A stretch of DNA of 64,000 nt from Candidatus Colwellia aromaticivorans (GCF_003333305.1 NZ_QOLD01000095.1:41782-105781); one strand, 5' to 3'; shown: positions 37,290 to 47,265, numbered from the stretch's first letter. Made by a program: numbers and translations. The notes: a model not told the origin generated them from the sequence alone.

Positions 37290-40226
37290 GTGTATTCATC
37301 CTCATTATCTACCAATTTATCCCCACTATTAACACAGCAAAAACAAAAAAGCTGGCAACAATTTAGCCAACAACATCCTGAAGGATATCAAAAGCTGACG
37401 TCTGAACAGCTTGAACAGTTTACCTTGGCTATCACTTTGAGTGACTTTATTCTAACAAGTGCATTGCAAGCACCAGAGTTAGTGTTGAATTTATTTGTAA
37501 ATAAAGATGTCTACCAAAAAACAGTGCCACCTTATGCAACGTTATTAAATGACTTATTAATAGCGTGTGAAAGTGAAGAGCAATTGCACCGATTATTGAG
37601 GCGCTTTCGCTTACAGCAAATGGTCAATATTGCCGTGGCTGATTTGGTGCTAGACATTTCTCTTGAGCAGTCATTAGAACGCTTATCTTTATTAGCCGAT
37701 GCACTTATTCAAAGTAGTCTTACTTGGTTAACCACTTTTTGCCAAAACAAGTGGGGAACACCAACAAGTACTGCGGGTGAAATTCAGCCATTGCTAGTTT
37801 ATGGTATGGGAAAACTAGGTGGGTATGAGTTAAATTTCTCTTCTGACATTGATTTGATTTTTGTCTATCCTCACAGCGGTGAAACTCAGGGCCATAGACG
37901 AAGTATTGAGAATCAACAGTTTTTTACCCGTTTAGCACAAAAGCTCATAACTTCATTACATCAGCATACTGCCGACGGTTTTGTTTATCGTGTTGATATG
38001 CGCTTAAGACCTTTTGGTGAAAGTGGCCCGTTAGTATTAACCTTTAGTGCAATGGAAGATTATTACCAAGAGCAAGGAAGAGATTGGGAGCGCTATGCCA
38101 TGCTAAAAGCACGGGTAATTCCTCCACTTAATGGTGATGATAAATACCATCACCAATTATCAAAACTATTACGACCTTTTGTTTATCGTCGCTATATCGA
38201 TTTTAGTGTTATTGATAGTTTACGCCGTATGAAAATGATGATTTCACAAGAAGTACGCCGTAAGCAATTAGTGAATAATATAAAACTCGGTGCCGGCGGT
38301 ATTCGTGAAATAGAATTTATCGTGCAAGTGTTCCAGCTAATTCGTGGTGGTAGAGTAAAAGCGTTACAGCAACGTCGCCTGTTAACCGTATTGCCTGAAT
38401 TAGTGATTTCAGGAGAACTGGAAGAAGACAGTAAATTGGTTCTGGAAAATGCCTATTGTTTTTTACGTCGAGTCGAAAATATTATTCAAGCATTGGCTGA
38501 TAAACAAACACAAACGCTGCCTGACAATGAATTAGACAAGCAAAGAATACTGCATGTGCTTGAGTTTACTTCGTGGCAAGACTTTTGCTTAGTACTTGAA
38601 AAACACATGTATGATGTTCATGATAAATTTGAGCAGCTTATTGGTATTGAAAGCCCAAATCATCAAATTCAAGATGAGCATTGGACAACCTTGTGGCATA
38701 GCCGTTGGAATGATGAAGAGTCCATTGCTTGGTTAGAACAAGATCAAGGTGATAGCGAGGAAACTCACTGGAACAGTGAAGATATTTGGCGTTTGTTATC
38801 AGATTTCAGGGATGATGTTAGTAAACGGAGCATTGGGAATAGAGGGAGGCAAGTGTTAGATAAGTTGCTTCCTTTACTTATTTGTCATATCCAGCAAGCA
38901 AAACAAGCTGAATTTGTACTGGAACGCGTTTTACATGTGTTTAAAAAAATAGTTACCCGTACTGCCTACCTAGAACTGTTATTTGAAAATGAAGGCGCGT
39001 TAAAGCAATTAATTCATTTGTGCCAAGCCAGTCGTTGGGTGACTGACTATATTGCTAAATCTCCTATTTTACTGGATGAATTAATCGATCCACGATTGTT
39101 ACATAATCCCACAAAAATAACGGCTTACGGTCATGAATTACGTGAAAGTATGTTACGAATCCCTGAGGAAGATTTAGAAGCACAAATGGATGGTTTACGA
39201 TTATTCAAACAAGCTCAACAATTACGTATTGCTGCCGCAGATATTTCTGAGGTATTAACTGTAGAGCAAGTAAGCCTACATTTAACAGCACTAGCGCAAG
39301 CTATTATTGCTGAAGTCATTAATATTGGTTGGCAACAAGTTGTTGGCCGTTTTGGTGTACCGAAATCAATCGTTAATTCGCCAAGTAATGAGAAAAATTT
39401 TAACCAAAATAACTTCCAAAATAAAGGTATTGCGGTAATCGCCTACGGAAAAATGGGCGGTAATGAACTTAGCTATGGCTCTGATCTTGATTTGGTTTTC
39501 GTACATAATAGCCCTGAGGGTGATGTAACGACGGGTTTAGCCAATGGTGATAAAAGTGTATCTGCTAGTCAATTTTATATGAAGCTAATACAGCGCATTA
39601 TGCATATTTTTAACACACGCATGAGCAGTGGTGTTTTGTATGAGTTAGATATGCGTTTGCGCCCTTCGGGTAACTCGGGTGTTTTAGTTGGACATATAAA
39701 TACTTTTGAACAATATCAACAAGAAGATGCGTGGACATGGGAGCACCAAGCATTGGTACGTGCTCGCATTGTTTATGGTAACAGTGTCATTGAACAGCGG
39801 TTTAATGACATACGTCAGCAAGTCTTAAGCCTTGCGCGGGAGTTAGATAAATTAAAAGTTGATGTGAGTAGTATGCGTGAAAAAATGCGTAATCATCTTG
39901 ATAAATCTACCGATGAACTTGTTGATATTAAACAAGGGGTAGGTGGGTTAGTTGATATTGAATTTTTAGCACAGTATTTAGTGTTGGCTCATTGTCATAC
40001 GCACGAAGTTTTAAGTCAGTGTTGTGATAATTTGAGTATATTCAATCAGTTAGCTAATCTTGAAATATTAACAGAAGAAGAACAACAGTTATTAGCTAAC
40101 TGTTATCAGAAATTAAGAGGTTTAGGGCACAAAGCAACGTTACAAAATGAAGCGCTACTGATTAATAAAGATACGGTGATCGAACGAAATAAAGTGATGT
40201 TAGTATGGAGGAAGTTTTTACCATAG
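37290..40226 (+). CDS. glnE: GlnE, glutamine synthetase adenylyltransferase
   Basis: Bifunctional regulator that adenylylates and deadenylylates glutamine synthetase in response to PII and glutamine. The protein has 978 aa (E. coli 946). Two nucleotidyltransferase cores are visible: YGMGKLGGYELNFSSDIDLIF (N-terminal, adenylyl-removing) and YGKMGGNELSYGSDLDLVF (C-terminal, adenylylating), each with the SD-x-DL metal pair, and each followed by a helical domain with DMRLRPFGESGP or DMRLRPSGNSG. The GTG start at 37290 has AAGGA seven bases upstream. It lies downstream of ygiM-ygiF homologues, as in E. coli, though separated by the PspA/DUF350 cluster. Confidence 0.96.
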   Translation: MYSSSLSTNLSPLLTQQKQKSWQQFSQQHPEGYQKLTSEQLEQFTLAITLSDFILTSALQAPELVLNLFVNKDVYQKTVPPYATLLNDLLIACESEEQLHRLLRRFRLQQMVNIAVADLVLDISLEQSLERLSLLADALIQSSLTWLTTFCQNKWGTPTSTAGEIQPLLVYGMGKLGGYELNFSSDIDLIFVYPHSGETQGHRRSIENQQFFTRLAQKLITSLHQHTADGFVYRVDMRLRPFGESGPLVLTFSAMEDYYQEQGRDWERYAMLKARVIPPLNGDDKYHHQLSKLLRPFVYRRYIDFSVIDSLRRMKMMISQEVRRKQLVNNIKLGAGGIREIEFIVQVFQLIRGGRVKALQQRRLLTVLPELVISGELEEDSKLVLENAYCFLRRVENIIQALADKQTQTLPDNELDKQRILHVLEFTSWQDFCLVLEKHMYDVHDKFEQLIGIESPNHQIQDEHWTTLWHSRWNDEESIAWLEQDQGDSEETHWNSEDIWRLLSDFRDDVSKRSIGNRGRQVLDKLLPLLICHIQQAKQAEFVLERVLHVFKKIVTRTAYLELLFENEGALKQLIHLCQASRWVTDYIAKSPILLDELIDPRLLHNPTKITAYGHELRESMLRIPEEDLEAQMDGLRLFKQAQQLRIAAADISEVLTVEQVSLHLTALAQAIIAEVINIGWQQVVGRFGVPKSIVNSPSNEKNFNQNNFQNKGIAVIAYGKMGGNELSYGSDLDLVFVHNSPEGDVTTGLANGDKSVSASQFYMKLIQRIMHIFNTRMSSGVLYELDMRLRPSGNSGVLVGHINTFEQYQQEDAWTWEHQALVRARIVYGNSVIEQRFNDIRQQVLSLARELDKLKVDVSSMREKMRNHLDKSTDELVDIKQGVGGLVDIEFLAQYLVLAHCHTHEVLSQCCDNLSIFNQLANLEILTEEEQQLLANCYQKLRGLGHKATLQNEALLINKDTVIERNKVMLVWRKFLP

Positions 40227-40254
40227 GGTTAGTTTAAGATAACTATTCACCTAT

Positions 40255-40383
40255 CGTCACTCCCGAGGTCTTTAAATCGGGAGTCTAGAATTTTAACACT
40301 GAGATTCCAGCTTCAGCTTTGTAGTTCCAGACCAAAGCTAGACCCTACGTCCTGTAGGCAAAGATACAACTGGAATGACGGGA
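40255..40383. repeat. REP-like stem-loop pair after glnE
   Basis: Begins CGTCACTCCCGAGG and ends TGGAATGACGGGA. Inner arms are ATCGGGAGTC, GAGATTCCAG, and a small hairpin CCTACGTCCTGTAGG. This is the longest local copy of the 'gtcattcccg' family. It lies between the convergent glnE and TcpQ-domain genes and could act as a terminator. Confidence 0.65.
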
Positions 40384-40427
40384 ATACTAGGTATGGTGAA
40401 TAGATACAGTTTAAGATGTTAATTTAA

Positions 40428-41129
40428 TTAATAAGCATTTTTTGGTTTTAATAAAGAGCACTCGTCATTAAGGTATTTTGGTGCTTCATTAATAAAAACT
40501 AAGGTACGTTGACGATAACAAAAATAGCTACTAATACCTTCGGGAAAATGACCTGAAACCGCTTCACCAATTTGGTAAGCTGTTTTTAAAATATTTTTTT
40601 CGATGCGAAAAGCGTCTTTAATAATGAAATCTCTATTGAGCCACCAAATAATTTCAAGCCCATCTTGTTTAGCATATTCAGTTAATTTTTGATACAGAGT
40701 TTGGTCTTTTCTAAAAGCCCGAGAAGCTGTTGTGCCTTGCCAATTTGCTCGATATGGACGGACAACCATTTCCCTTGCTTGTAATATCTCAACTAAATCC
40801 CCACGTGGGTCTGGCAAGTAAATTATGTTATTTCGAATTTTAGGACCTTTTTTGTCAATCCCATCACCGTAGATTTTAGCATAAAAATTAGACAGCCCTT
40901 CGGCTGCTGCATTGGCTGGTTTTTTGATTTGTTGATATGAAGACTTTATAGGTGAAGTTGGAGTAGATACTGGTTTAGGTGTTGTCCCTTTAAGTTCAAC
41001 GACTTCAGTCGCGGGCTCTTGTTCAAGAGAACCATCTAGCGACAATAAAAAATCTTGATTAATAAAGAAAGCAACAGCCAAACCAATTAAAATAATTGCA
41101 AAAATAATATTTCTAATCCAAAATCCCAT
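40428..41129 (-). CDS. TcpQ-domain protein, membrane-anchored
   Basis: 233 aa with one N-terminal membrane segment (about 4-24), a proline/threonine-rich linker (about 45-75), then a C-terminal domain (about 135-225) resembling TcpQ, named for the toxin-coregulated-pilus protein Q. That domain is LYQKLTEYAKQDGLEIIWWL, KTAYQIGEAVSGHFPEGISSYFCYRQRTLVFIN. Such domains occur in periplasmic parts of pilus or secretion assemblies that touch secretins. No pilus genes flank it here; neighbours are glnE and lpxL. Specific role unknown. Confidence 0.72.
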   Translation of the reverse strand: MGFWIRNIIFAIILIGLAVAFFINQDFLLSLDGSLEQEPATEVVELKGTTPKPVSTPTSPIKSSYQQIKKPANAAAEGLSNFYAKIYGDGIDKKGPKIRNNIIYLPDPRGDLVEILQAREMVVRPYRANWQGTTASRAFRKDQTLYQKLTEYAKQDGLEIIWWLNRDFIIKDAFRIEKNILKTAYQIGEAVSGHFPEGISSYFCYRQRTLVFINEAPKYLNDECSLLKPKNAY

Positions 41130-41212
41130 AATTACTCTTTGATTTGATTTACATTAATTTTCTTCAATAATACAAAAAACTTATTTATTTTTCAAAGTTT
41201 TAACGCAGACAA

Positions 41213-42151
41213 TTACTTGTATAAAGAGGGTGAGTCGGGATCTGGACGTGTTTTAAAACGTCGATGTAACCACATATATTGTTCTGGTTTTCGAGAAATA
41301 GCTTTTTCTAATTCTTGATTTACACGAATAAGATCGGCTTCGTCATCTTTAGTTGGGAAATTTTCCAGTGGTGGCATAATTTCAAGAGTGTAACCACTAT
41401 CATCCTCATTTCTAGTGGGAACTATCATCATGGTTTCAACATTTCTTTGTCGTGCAAAAATTAAGGTTCCAGTCGTCGTTGCGGTTTCTTTTACACCAAA
41501 AAAAGGCACGAATAAACTACGGTTTCTACCATAGTCTTGATCGGGTAAATAAATACAGGCTTCACCATCTCTTAGTGCTTTTATTAAGCCTTTAACATCA
41601 CGTTTACCTAACATATATTTGTTGGATCGCCCACGGCCTCGAAACTGAAAATATTCCATTAGTTGATTATTATGCGGACGATAAAATACTACCATAGGGT
41701 GGCCATGACCTATGCCTCTAGCATTCATTTCAACACTTAAGTAATGCATTGCCAGTAATAATACGCCTTTGCCTTCACGTTGTGCTTTCTCAATATGCTC
41801 TAAACCGACTACGCTTACTTTACGTTTAACGCGCCAATTTGGCCACCACCAGCCCATACCCGTTTCTAATAAAGCAATGCCAGTGTTTTCAAAGTTCTTT
41901 TTTAAAATGTGATGTCGTTCTTGATCACTCATCTTGGGAAAACACAATTTTAAGTTAGTGTCAGCAATATGTTTTCTTTTAGAGCCTATTTTAAAAAGTA
42001 AACGGCCAATCAATCTACCTAAGCTTAATTGCAATTTATAAGGTAACCATGAAATGCTATAGAGAATTAAAACGCCTAACCAAGTTAACCAATATTTCGG
42101 CAATAAAAAAGCTAATTTAAAATCAGGTTGTAAAACTTTATTTCGACTCAC
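41213..42151 (-). CDS. LpxL/HtrB-family lipid A acyltransferase
   Basis: 312 aa, one N-terminal membrane segment (about 20-37) and the lysophospholipid-acyltransferase-type catalytic motif His-x4-Glu in AMHYLSVEMNARG, then VFYRPHNNQLMEYFQFRGR, DQDYGRNRSLFVPFFG and WLHRRFKTRP near the C terminus, all LpxL/LpxP-like. It adds a secondary acyl chain to Kdo2-lipid A at the inner membrane. Whether the chain is laurate or a cold-type palmitoleate cannot be told from sequence. It is divergent from an LPS-core-type glycosyltransferase gene. Confidence 0.9.
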   Translation of the reverse strand: MSRNKVLQPDFKLAFLLPKYWLTWLGVLILYSISWLPYKLQLSLGRLIGRLLFKIGSKRKHIADTNLKLCFPKMSDQERHHILKKNFENTGIALLETGMGWWWPNWRVKRKVSVVGLEHIEKAQREGKGVLLLAMHYLSVEMNARGIGHGHPMVVFYRPHNNQLMEYFQFRGRGRSNKYMLGKRDVKGLIKALRDGEACIYLPDQDYGRNRSLFVPFFGVKETATTTGTLIFARQRNVETMMIVPTRNEDDSGYTLEIMPPLENFPTKDDEADLIRVNQELEKAISRKPEQYMWLHRRFKTRPDPDSPSLYK

Positions 42152-42315
42152 AGTATTTACTCTTAATAAAGCCGCTTAGTAAAGCTGCTTAAAATTTTTT
42201 CTGGAAGTGATTATACCTAAGTTACCTGAAAATGGGCAATTAACTTATGTTGTCTTTGAGGGTTTTATCGTAGAATAGCAATTATAACTTTGGACATTGT
42301 TAGTGTATAAATAAA

Positions 42316-43410
42316 ATGAATACAGCCGACCATCATGATAATCATCGAGACGAAATAGAGTTAATTATTGGAAATTCTAATTCTAATTTTTCTGGTGTCA
42401 CATCCACTATGTTGCAATTATTGTCTGAGCAACAAAAATTAATTAACTTACGGGTTATGGGAAAGCATCATTTAACGGACCAATCGTTAAATATTAGCTT
42501 TTGGCAAGTTGCTAAAATGTGTCTAAAACCATTAGCGGATGGACGCTTTAGAATTTTTCATGCCCGCCGTGTTGATGAAATGATTCAGGCTTTAATTTTA
42601 AAACATATTTTTCGCGCCAAAATCAAAATTATTTTTAGCAGCGCAGCGCAACGTTATCGTAGTGGCTCTACTCTTTGGTTAACCGATAAAATGGATGCAG
42701 TGTTAGCTATGTGTAAAGCATCAGCGAGTTATTTACACCGAAAACCTGATGCCATTATTTATCATGGCGTGAATACCGATGTTTATACGCCACCAGTCGA
42801 TAAAATAGAGGCCTGGAAATTATTAAACTTACTACCCGAGGGTGTTGAAAAGGGCAAACGAGGTATTGCCATATTGGGACGAGTTCGAGCGCAAAAAGGT
42901 GTTCATCTTTTTGTTAAAAGTTGTATCGAGTTACTTGGGAAACATCCAGATTATACTGCTGTTGTTGTCGGCTCAATTAGCTCAAGCAATGAAAGCTTTG
43001 TAAAAGAATTACAAGCCGAGATTGAAAAAGCGGGTTTAAGCCAACGTATTATTTTTGCTGGCGAACAAAATTTTGCTGATATTCCTAAAATATTCAGTAG
43101 TTTGTCTTTAGTAGTGGCGTTAAGTGAAAACGAAGGTTTTGGCTTGACCATTTTAGAAGCTATGAGCAGTGGCGCAGCCGTGTTGGCAAGTGAAGCTGGT
43201 GCATGGCCTGAAGTGGTGCGAGAAGGAACTGATGGCTACGTTGTACCTGTTAATGATTTACCTGCGGTTATAAATAAAATGGACTTACTACTTAATAATG
43301 AAGATAAATTAGCGCAAATGGGAATTGATGGCCGAGAGCGGGTTTTAGAGCATTATTCTGTTCAAAGAGAATCTAAGCAGCTAGTAGGGTTTTTTAGAAG
43401 CTTAATGTAA
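42316..43410 (+). CDS. GT4 glycosyltransferase, LPS-core type
   Basis: 364 aa, GT-B fold. The C-terminal half has ILGRVRAQKGVHLFVKSC and the E-x7-E element in ENEGFGLTILEAMSSGAAVLAS. The N-terminal half has GNSNSNFSGVTSTMLQLL and FHARRVDEMIQA. It is divergent from the lipid A acyltransferase gene (164-bp gap) and ends before a strong terminator. A role in LPS core sugar addition is an inference from that neighbour only. Confidence 0.85.
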   Translation: MNTADHHDNHRDEIELIIGNSNSNFSGVTSTMLQLLSEQQKLINLRVMGKHHLTDQSLNISFWQVAKMCLKPLADGRFRIFHARRVDEMIQALILKHIFRAKIKIIFSSAAQRYRSGSTLWLTDKMDAVLAMCKASASYLHRKPDAIIYHGVNTDVYTPPVDKIEAWKLLNLLPEGVEKGKRGIAILGRVRAQKGVHLFVKSCIELLGKHPDYTAVVVGSISSSNESFVKELQAEIEKAGLSQRIIFAGEQNFADIPKIFSSLSLVVALSENEGFGLTILEAMSSGAAVLASEAGAWPEVVREGTDGYVVPVNDLPAVINKMDLLLNNEDKLAQMGIDGRERVLEHYSVQRESKQLVGFFRSLM

Positions 43411-43453
43411 AGCAAGCCAAGCAGAAGAAAGAACTCATTAGATGTAAAAAAAG

Positions 43454-43477
43454 AGCCACTTAAGTAAGTGGCTTTTT
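43454..43477. terminator. Bidirectional intrinsic terminator
   Basis: AGCCACTT and AAGTGGCT pair perfectly around AAGT. The stem is followed by TTTTT on the plus strand and, read on the minus strand, by a run of T interrupted by one C. It sits between the convergent glycosyltransferase and tolC genes and should serve both. Confidence 0.9.
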
Positions 43478-43494
43478 ATTGGAAAATTTTAATC

Positions 43495-44829
43495 TTATTT
43501 CTTTGCTATTAAACCAGAGTTAATCGAGGTGATATCTTCATCTGTGATAGTACCACCAGCACGTTTTAATAATAAAACATTCTGAATATAGGAATAACGT
43601 GTTGATGATAAGTTACGTTTAGCATTATACAAGTTACGAGTACTGTCTAACACATCAACAATAGTACGTGTACCCACTTCAAAACCTGCTTCGGTAGCTT
43701 CTAACGCTTTACTGGCACTGAGTACAGATTGTTCAAAAGCCCTAATACCTGAAATAGTAGCAATAACCGTATTATAGGCATTACGAGTAGTACGAACAAC
43801 ACCGCGGTGTGTTTGCATTAAATCTTGGCTAGCCAGTACAAAGTTATTTTGGGCTTGGCGTACAGAATTTTGAACAGCACCACCAGAATAAATTGGCACA
43901 TTTAGGGTTATGCCAATAGAGTAATCATCTAAAGCTGGTATATCATTGCCATTCGTTTCGCCATCATTACTATTGTAGCTGGCGCCAAAATCCAAGGTAG
44001 GATAATGACCTGATCTAGCCGCATCAATAACTTGTTTAGAAATATCTATTCCTACTTTAGCTGTTATTAAATCTAAGTTTTTCGCTTCAGCGGTTTTTTG
44101 CCATTCATCAGCACTATTTGGGGTAGGCGTAGTTGTGCTAAATCTATCCGTATTGAGTATGTTGATATCTCTTGGGTAAGTATTGGTGATTACCCGTAAT
44201 TCTTCCTCAGCATTATAAATAGCATTTTCTGAACGTATTTCTTCTGTTACCGCGGTATCAAATTGCGCTTGTGCTTCATGCACGTCGGTTATCGCAGTTA
44301 AACCAACAGAGAAACGTTGCTTAGTTTGTTCAAGTTGGCGAGCAATTGCAGTTTTTTCTGCTTGCGCGAATTCTAAGTCATCTTTTGCACCTAACAAAGC
44401 AAAATATGCTTGGGTTACTCTAAGTATTAAATCTTGCTTTGCGACTTGGTAAACTAAATCACTTTGGTGTGCTGATTTTTTCGCAATATCCAAACTTAAC
44501 CAACTATTATGGTGATAAAGCTGCATGTTTAAGCTAGCGCCATAACCTAAAGAATTAAATTCAGAAGTTGATATCAAAGTAGAACCCGGATTATAGGTTT
44601 CAGTTTCCCCGTCACTATAACTGGCAAAGGCATTGATTTGAGGCAATAAAACAGCACGTGCTTGTTCAATATCTTCTTTAACAATTTCGTACTGTGCCTG
44701 TGCTTTTAATACCACGGTATCATTTAATAGAGCTTGCTGATAAACCGTTAATAAATCATCGGCTTGAGCATTAGCGCTAGTTATTGCACTGGCAATAGCT
44801 ATAATTAACGTGCTTAATGTTTTTTTCAT
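43495..44829 (-). CDS. tolC: TolC, outer-membrane efflux channel
   Basis: Trimeric outer-membrane channel for tripartite efflux and type I secretion, 444 aa from ATG 44829. A signal peptide (about 1-22, ending ANA) precedes DDLLTVYQQALLNDTVV. The two outer-membrane-factor repeats are visible as the similar helices RFSVGLTAITDVHEAQAQFD and GFEVGTRTIVDVLDSTRNLY. The frame is open to 44865 but the extra residues do not look like part of the signal. In E. coli tolC is divergent from nudF in the same way. Confidence 0.95.
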   Translation of the reverse strand: MKKTLSTLIIAIASAITSANAQADDLLTVYQQALLNDTVVLKAQAQYEIVKEDIEQARAVLLPQINAFASYSDGETETYNPGSTLISTSEFNSLGYGASLNMQLYHHNSWLSLDIAKKSAHQSDLVYQVAKQDLILRVTQAYFALLGAKDDLEFAQAEKTAIARQLEQTKQRFSVGLTAITDVHEAQAQFDTAVTEEIRSENAIYNAEEELRVITNTYPRDINILNTDRFSTTTPTPNSADEWQKTAEAKNLDLITAKVGIDISKQVIDAARSGHYPTLDFGASYNSNDGETNGNDIPALDDYSIGITLNVPIYSGGAVQNSVRQAQNNFVLASQDLMQTHRGVVRTTRNAYNTVIATISGIRAFEQSVLSASKALEATEAGFEVGTRTIVDVLDSTRNLYNAKRNLSSTRYSYIQNVLLLKRAGGTITDEDITSINSGLIAKK

Positions 44830-44972
44830 GGGTAAGGCTTTCCTTGAGTAGATATTTATACTCATATTAAGTGTTATTTTTATACTCGGTTATGTTACCT
44901 AATTTTATATATTAACCAAATAAAATAAGTATTTAACTAGTGTAACAAATTATTATTAAAAAGAGATTGTTT

Positions 44973-45608
44973 ATGCAAGATAATAAAAAAAAGCAAGCTT
45001 CAATACTTCAATATGATAAAACGGATGTAACTATATCTGCTATTGAAACAAAATATCACGGATTTTTTAAGATGAATGAATACCATCTTAATCATAAATT
45101 ATTTTCTGGCGATCAAAGTGAACCCTTTACTCGTGAAGTGTTTGAGCGTGGTGATGCTGTTGTGGTTATGCTTTATGATCCCAAAAAAGATACCTTATTG
45201 TTATTAGAGCAATTTAGGCCAGGTATATTACGGGCAAATGAAACACCGTGGATGCTTGAGTTTGTTGCGGGTATGTTTGATGATAACGAAAGCCCAATTG
45301 ATGTTGCTATTCGTGAAGCGAAAGAAGAAGCCAACATTGAATTAAAGCCAGCATCAGTACAACTTATTATGAAATATTTTTCTAGCCCTGGCGGTACGAG
45401 TGAATGTATTCATTTATATTGGGCACCTTTTGATAGCAGTAAAGTATCATCAGGGAGTATTCATGGTTTAGCCCATGAAAATGAAGATATTATGCTACAT
45501 GTCGTGTCACGTAATGATGCCTTTACATTACTCACTGATGGCAAAATTAGTAACGCTGCAACGGTAATTGGCTTACAATGGCTGGCCATAAATTATCAAA
45601 ATTTATAG
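44973..45608 (+). CDS. nudF: NudF, ADP-ribose pyrophosphatase
   Basis: Nudix hydrolase cleaving ADP-ribose to AMP and ribose 5-phosphate, 211 aa from ATG 44973 (E. coli 209). The Nudix box is seen as GMFDDNESPIDVAIREAKEEANIEL, matching G-x5-E-x7-REUxEExGU with Ala in place of the Gly. It is divergent from tolC and first in nudF-yqiB-cpdA-yqiA-parE, as in E. coli. A 261-bp repeat lies between it and yqiB. A TTG at 44967 is the alternative start. Confidence 0.93.
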   Translation: MQDNKKKQASILQYDKTDVTISAIETKYHGFFKMNEYHLNHKLFSGDQSEPFTREVFERGDAVVVMLYDPKKDTLLLLEQFRPGILRANETPWMLEFVAGMFDDNESPIDVAIREAKEEANIELKPASVQLIMKYFSSPGGTSECIHLYWAPFDSSKVSSGSIHGLAHENEDIMLHVVSRNDAFTLLTDGKISNAATVIGLQWLAINYQNL

Positions 45609-45646
45609 GCTATATTTGATTGTGGGAACTATAATGCAACGGCAAA

Positions 45647-45907
45647 TACTCATGATACTTCAAAATGTCTGTTTCAGGGGTACTGAATAATTTATGATCA
45701 AGGCGCATCTTTTTATTAATGGTGTTCCCTTAAAAATAGATGCAACGACGAGCATGATTTATTCAGAAGCTCCCGTAGGGCGAGTTTAAAAGGCTTATAT
45801 GCGGCGTTATTGATTTCGAGAAGGGAGTAACCATTATCTTCAATCAATGCCTTGCCTCTAAGCCTTTTAATTCTCGCTGAAACGAGTATTTCGAGGTAAC
45901 ATGAGTA
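45647..45907. repeat. Dispersed hairpin repeat, family A copy 2, without inner hairpins
   Basis: 261 bp with the same ends as the 3339 copy (TACTCATGATACTTC, and the complement of TACTCATGTTACCTC) and the same outer arms. The central about 50 bases holding the two small hairpins are missing, replaced by AAGGGAG. It is inserted between nudF and yqiB and stops 25 bases before yqiB, so the yqiB Shine-Dalgarno is untouched. Confidence 0.85.
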
Positions 45908-45932
45908 TAGTTATAAAGAGGGACTCTCATAA

Positions 45933-46454
45933 GTGAGTTTTTTCCCGAGCAGTAAAGTTAATAGCAGAAAAAAATATCAGCCTAACCTCGTTAGTTTGAT
46001 GTCTTTGTGCGCCAATAACTATTTTTTATTTTTAAAAATACAGGCGGATCAAACTCAACTTTATCAACAGCGCCATTTTTTCATTAATGACCATCTTGCC
46101 TATGTAATAACGGTTAATGAAGTGACTCGTTATACTTCGCTCATCACATTTGAACAAAAAGTGTTGGAACATAAAGTACTTGAGCTAAAAGACTTTGAAC
46201 AAACAAAGTCTACAAATAAAACCTTACTTCATTCTATTCATCCTCGTATGTCTATTCGTCTGTATCATGATGCTCGTATGGCTGAAGTGATCAGCAGCCA
46301 AGACATACACCAAGTGAAACCTCGTTACGATTACCCTAATAAACACATGCACCAACAGGATGAGAAGCAGCAAATCAATCAATTTTTAAATGAATGGTTA
46401 CATCTTTGCTTAACGCATGGACAAGTTGATGTTGAGTTACAAACACCCTTATGA
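45933..46454 (+). CDS. yqiB: YqiB, DUF1249-family protein
   Basis: 173 aa, DUF1249 family (E. coli YqiB 140 aa). It starts GTG at 45933 with AGAGGGA nine bases upstream. Family features are YQPNLVSLMSLCANNYFLFLKI near the N terminus and MSIRLYHDARMAEVISSQ in the middle, then the YPNKHMHQQDEKQQINQFLNEWL tail. It shares a 4-base ATGA-type overlap with cpdA. Molecular function is not known. Confidence 0.9.
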   Translation: MSFFPSSKVNSRKKYQPNLVSLMSLCANNYFLFLKIQADQTQLYQQRHFFINDHLAYVITVNEVTRYTSLITFEQKVLEHKVLELKDFEQTKSTNKTLLHSIHPRMSIRLYHDARMAEVISSQDIHQVKPRYDYPNKHMHQQDEKQQINQFLNEWLHLCLTHGQVDVELQTPL

Positions 46455-47209
46455 CTACTCAAAATAAACCTTTTATCATTGCCCAATTTAGCGATTGCCA
46501 CTTGTTTGCGGATAAAAAGGTTAAACATTTTGGTGCTAATGTTTGGCAAAATCTAACACAAGTATTAACTGATATTGCGCTTCGAGACAATATTGATTGT
46601 GCGGTTTTTACAGGTGATCTCACTCAAGACCATTCTGAATTATCTTATCAATATTTTGCTGAAGCGGTAGCACAGGCTAAGTTTACCATCCCAGTATATT
46701 TCTTGGCTGGCAATCACGATGATAAAGAGATGATTGCGAAATATTTAGTGGTGCCAAACTTTCAAACCAATAACATCATTAGCCATGATTTTTGGCAAGT
46801 ACAACTATTAGACAGTAAAAGTGAAACGCCATCAGGCTTGGTTAGCGAAACAGCCTTAGATGAATTAGCACAACGAATAGACAAAAATAAATTTCAGCTA
46901 TTGATGATGCACCATCACCCGGTAGATATTGGCTATTATATTGATAAACATGGCTTAAAAAACCAGCAAGTTTTTTGGCAAGCCGTTAATCAATTAAATA
47001 ATGAAGACATGAAGATAAAAGCCATTGCCTGTGGGCATGTACATCGAGCTAGCCAGCTTACTAAAGACCAGGTTGATATTTATACTTGCCCCGCAACGTC
47101 TGTTCAATTTGGTGATACTAAAGAAAAAATGGCCTCTATTTTGCCAAGTTATCGATTATTATACCTTGACAGTAATGGTACAATTGCGAGTGAAATTGTT
47201 AGGCCTTAA
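46451..47209 (+). CDS. cpdA: CpdA, cAMP phosphodiesterase
   Basis: Class III 3',5'-cAMP phosphodiesterase, 252 aa (E. coli 275). Metallophosphoesterase motifs in order: FSDCHLF (D-x-H), GDLTQD, GNHDD, MHHHPVDIG and GHVHRA. It lowers cAMP and so tunes CRP-dependent genes. It overlaps yqiB by four bases and is followed by yqiA after 56 bases, matching the E. coli order. Confidence 0.93.
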   Translation: MTTQNKPFIIAQFSDCHLFADKKVKHFGANVWQNLTQVLTDIALRDNIDCAVFTGDLTQDHSELSYQYFAEAVAQAKFTIPVYFLAGNHDDKEMIAKYLVVPNFQTNNIISHDFWQVQLLDSKSETPSGLVSETALDELAQRIDKNKFQLLMMHHHPVDIGYYIDKHGLKNQQVFWQAVNQLNNEDMKIKAIACGHVHRASQLTKDQVDIYTCPATSVQFGDTKEKMASILPSYRLLYLDSNGTIASEIVRP

Positions 47210-47265
47210 ATATCAGGCCTTAAATAATTATTCATTAAAAAATCTCATTTGTTAGAAGTACAAAA

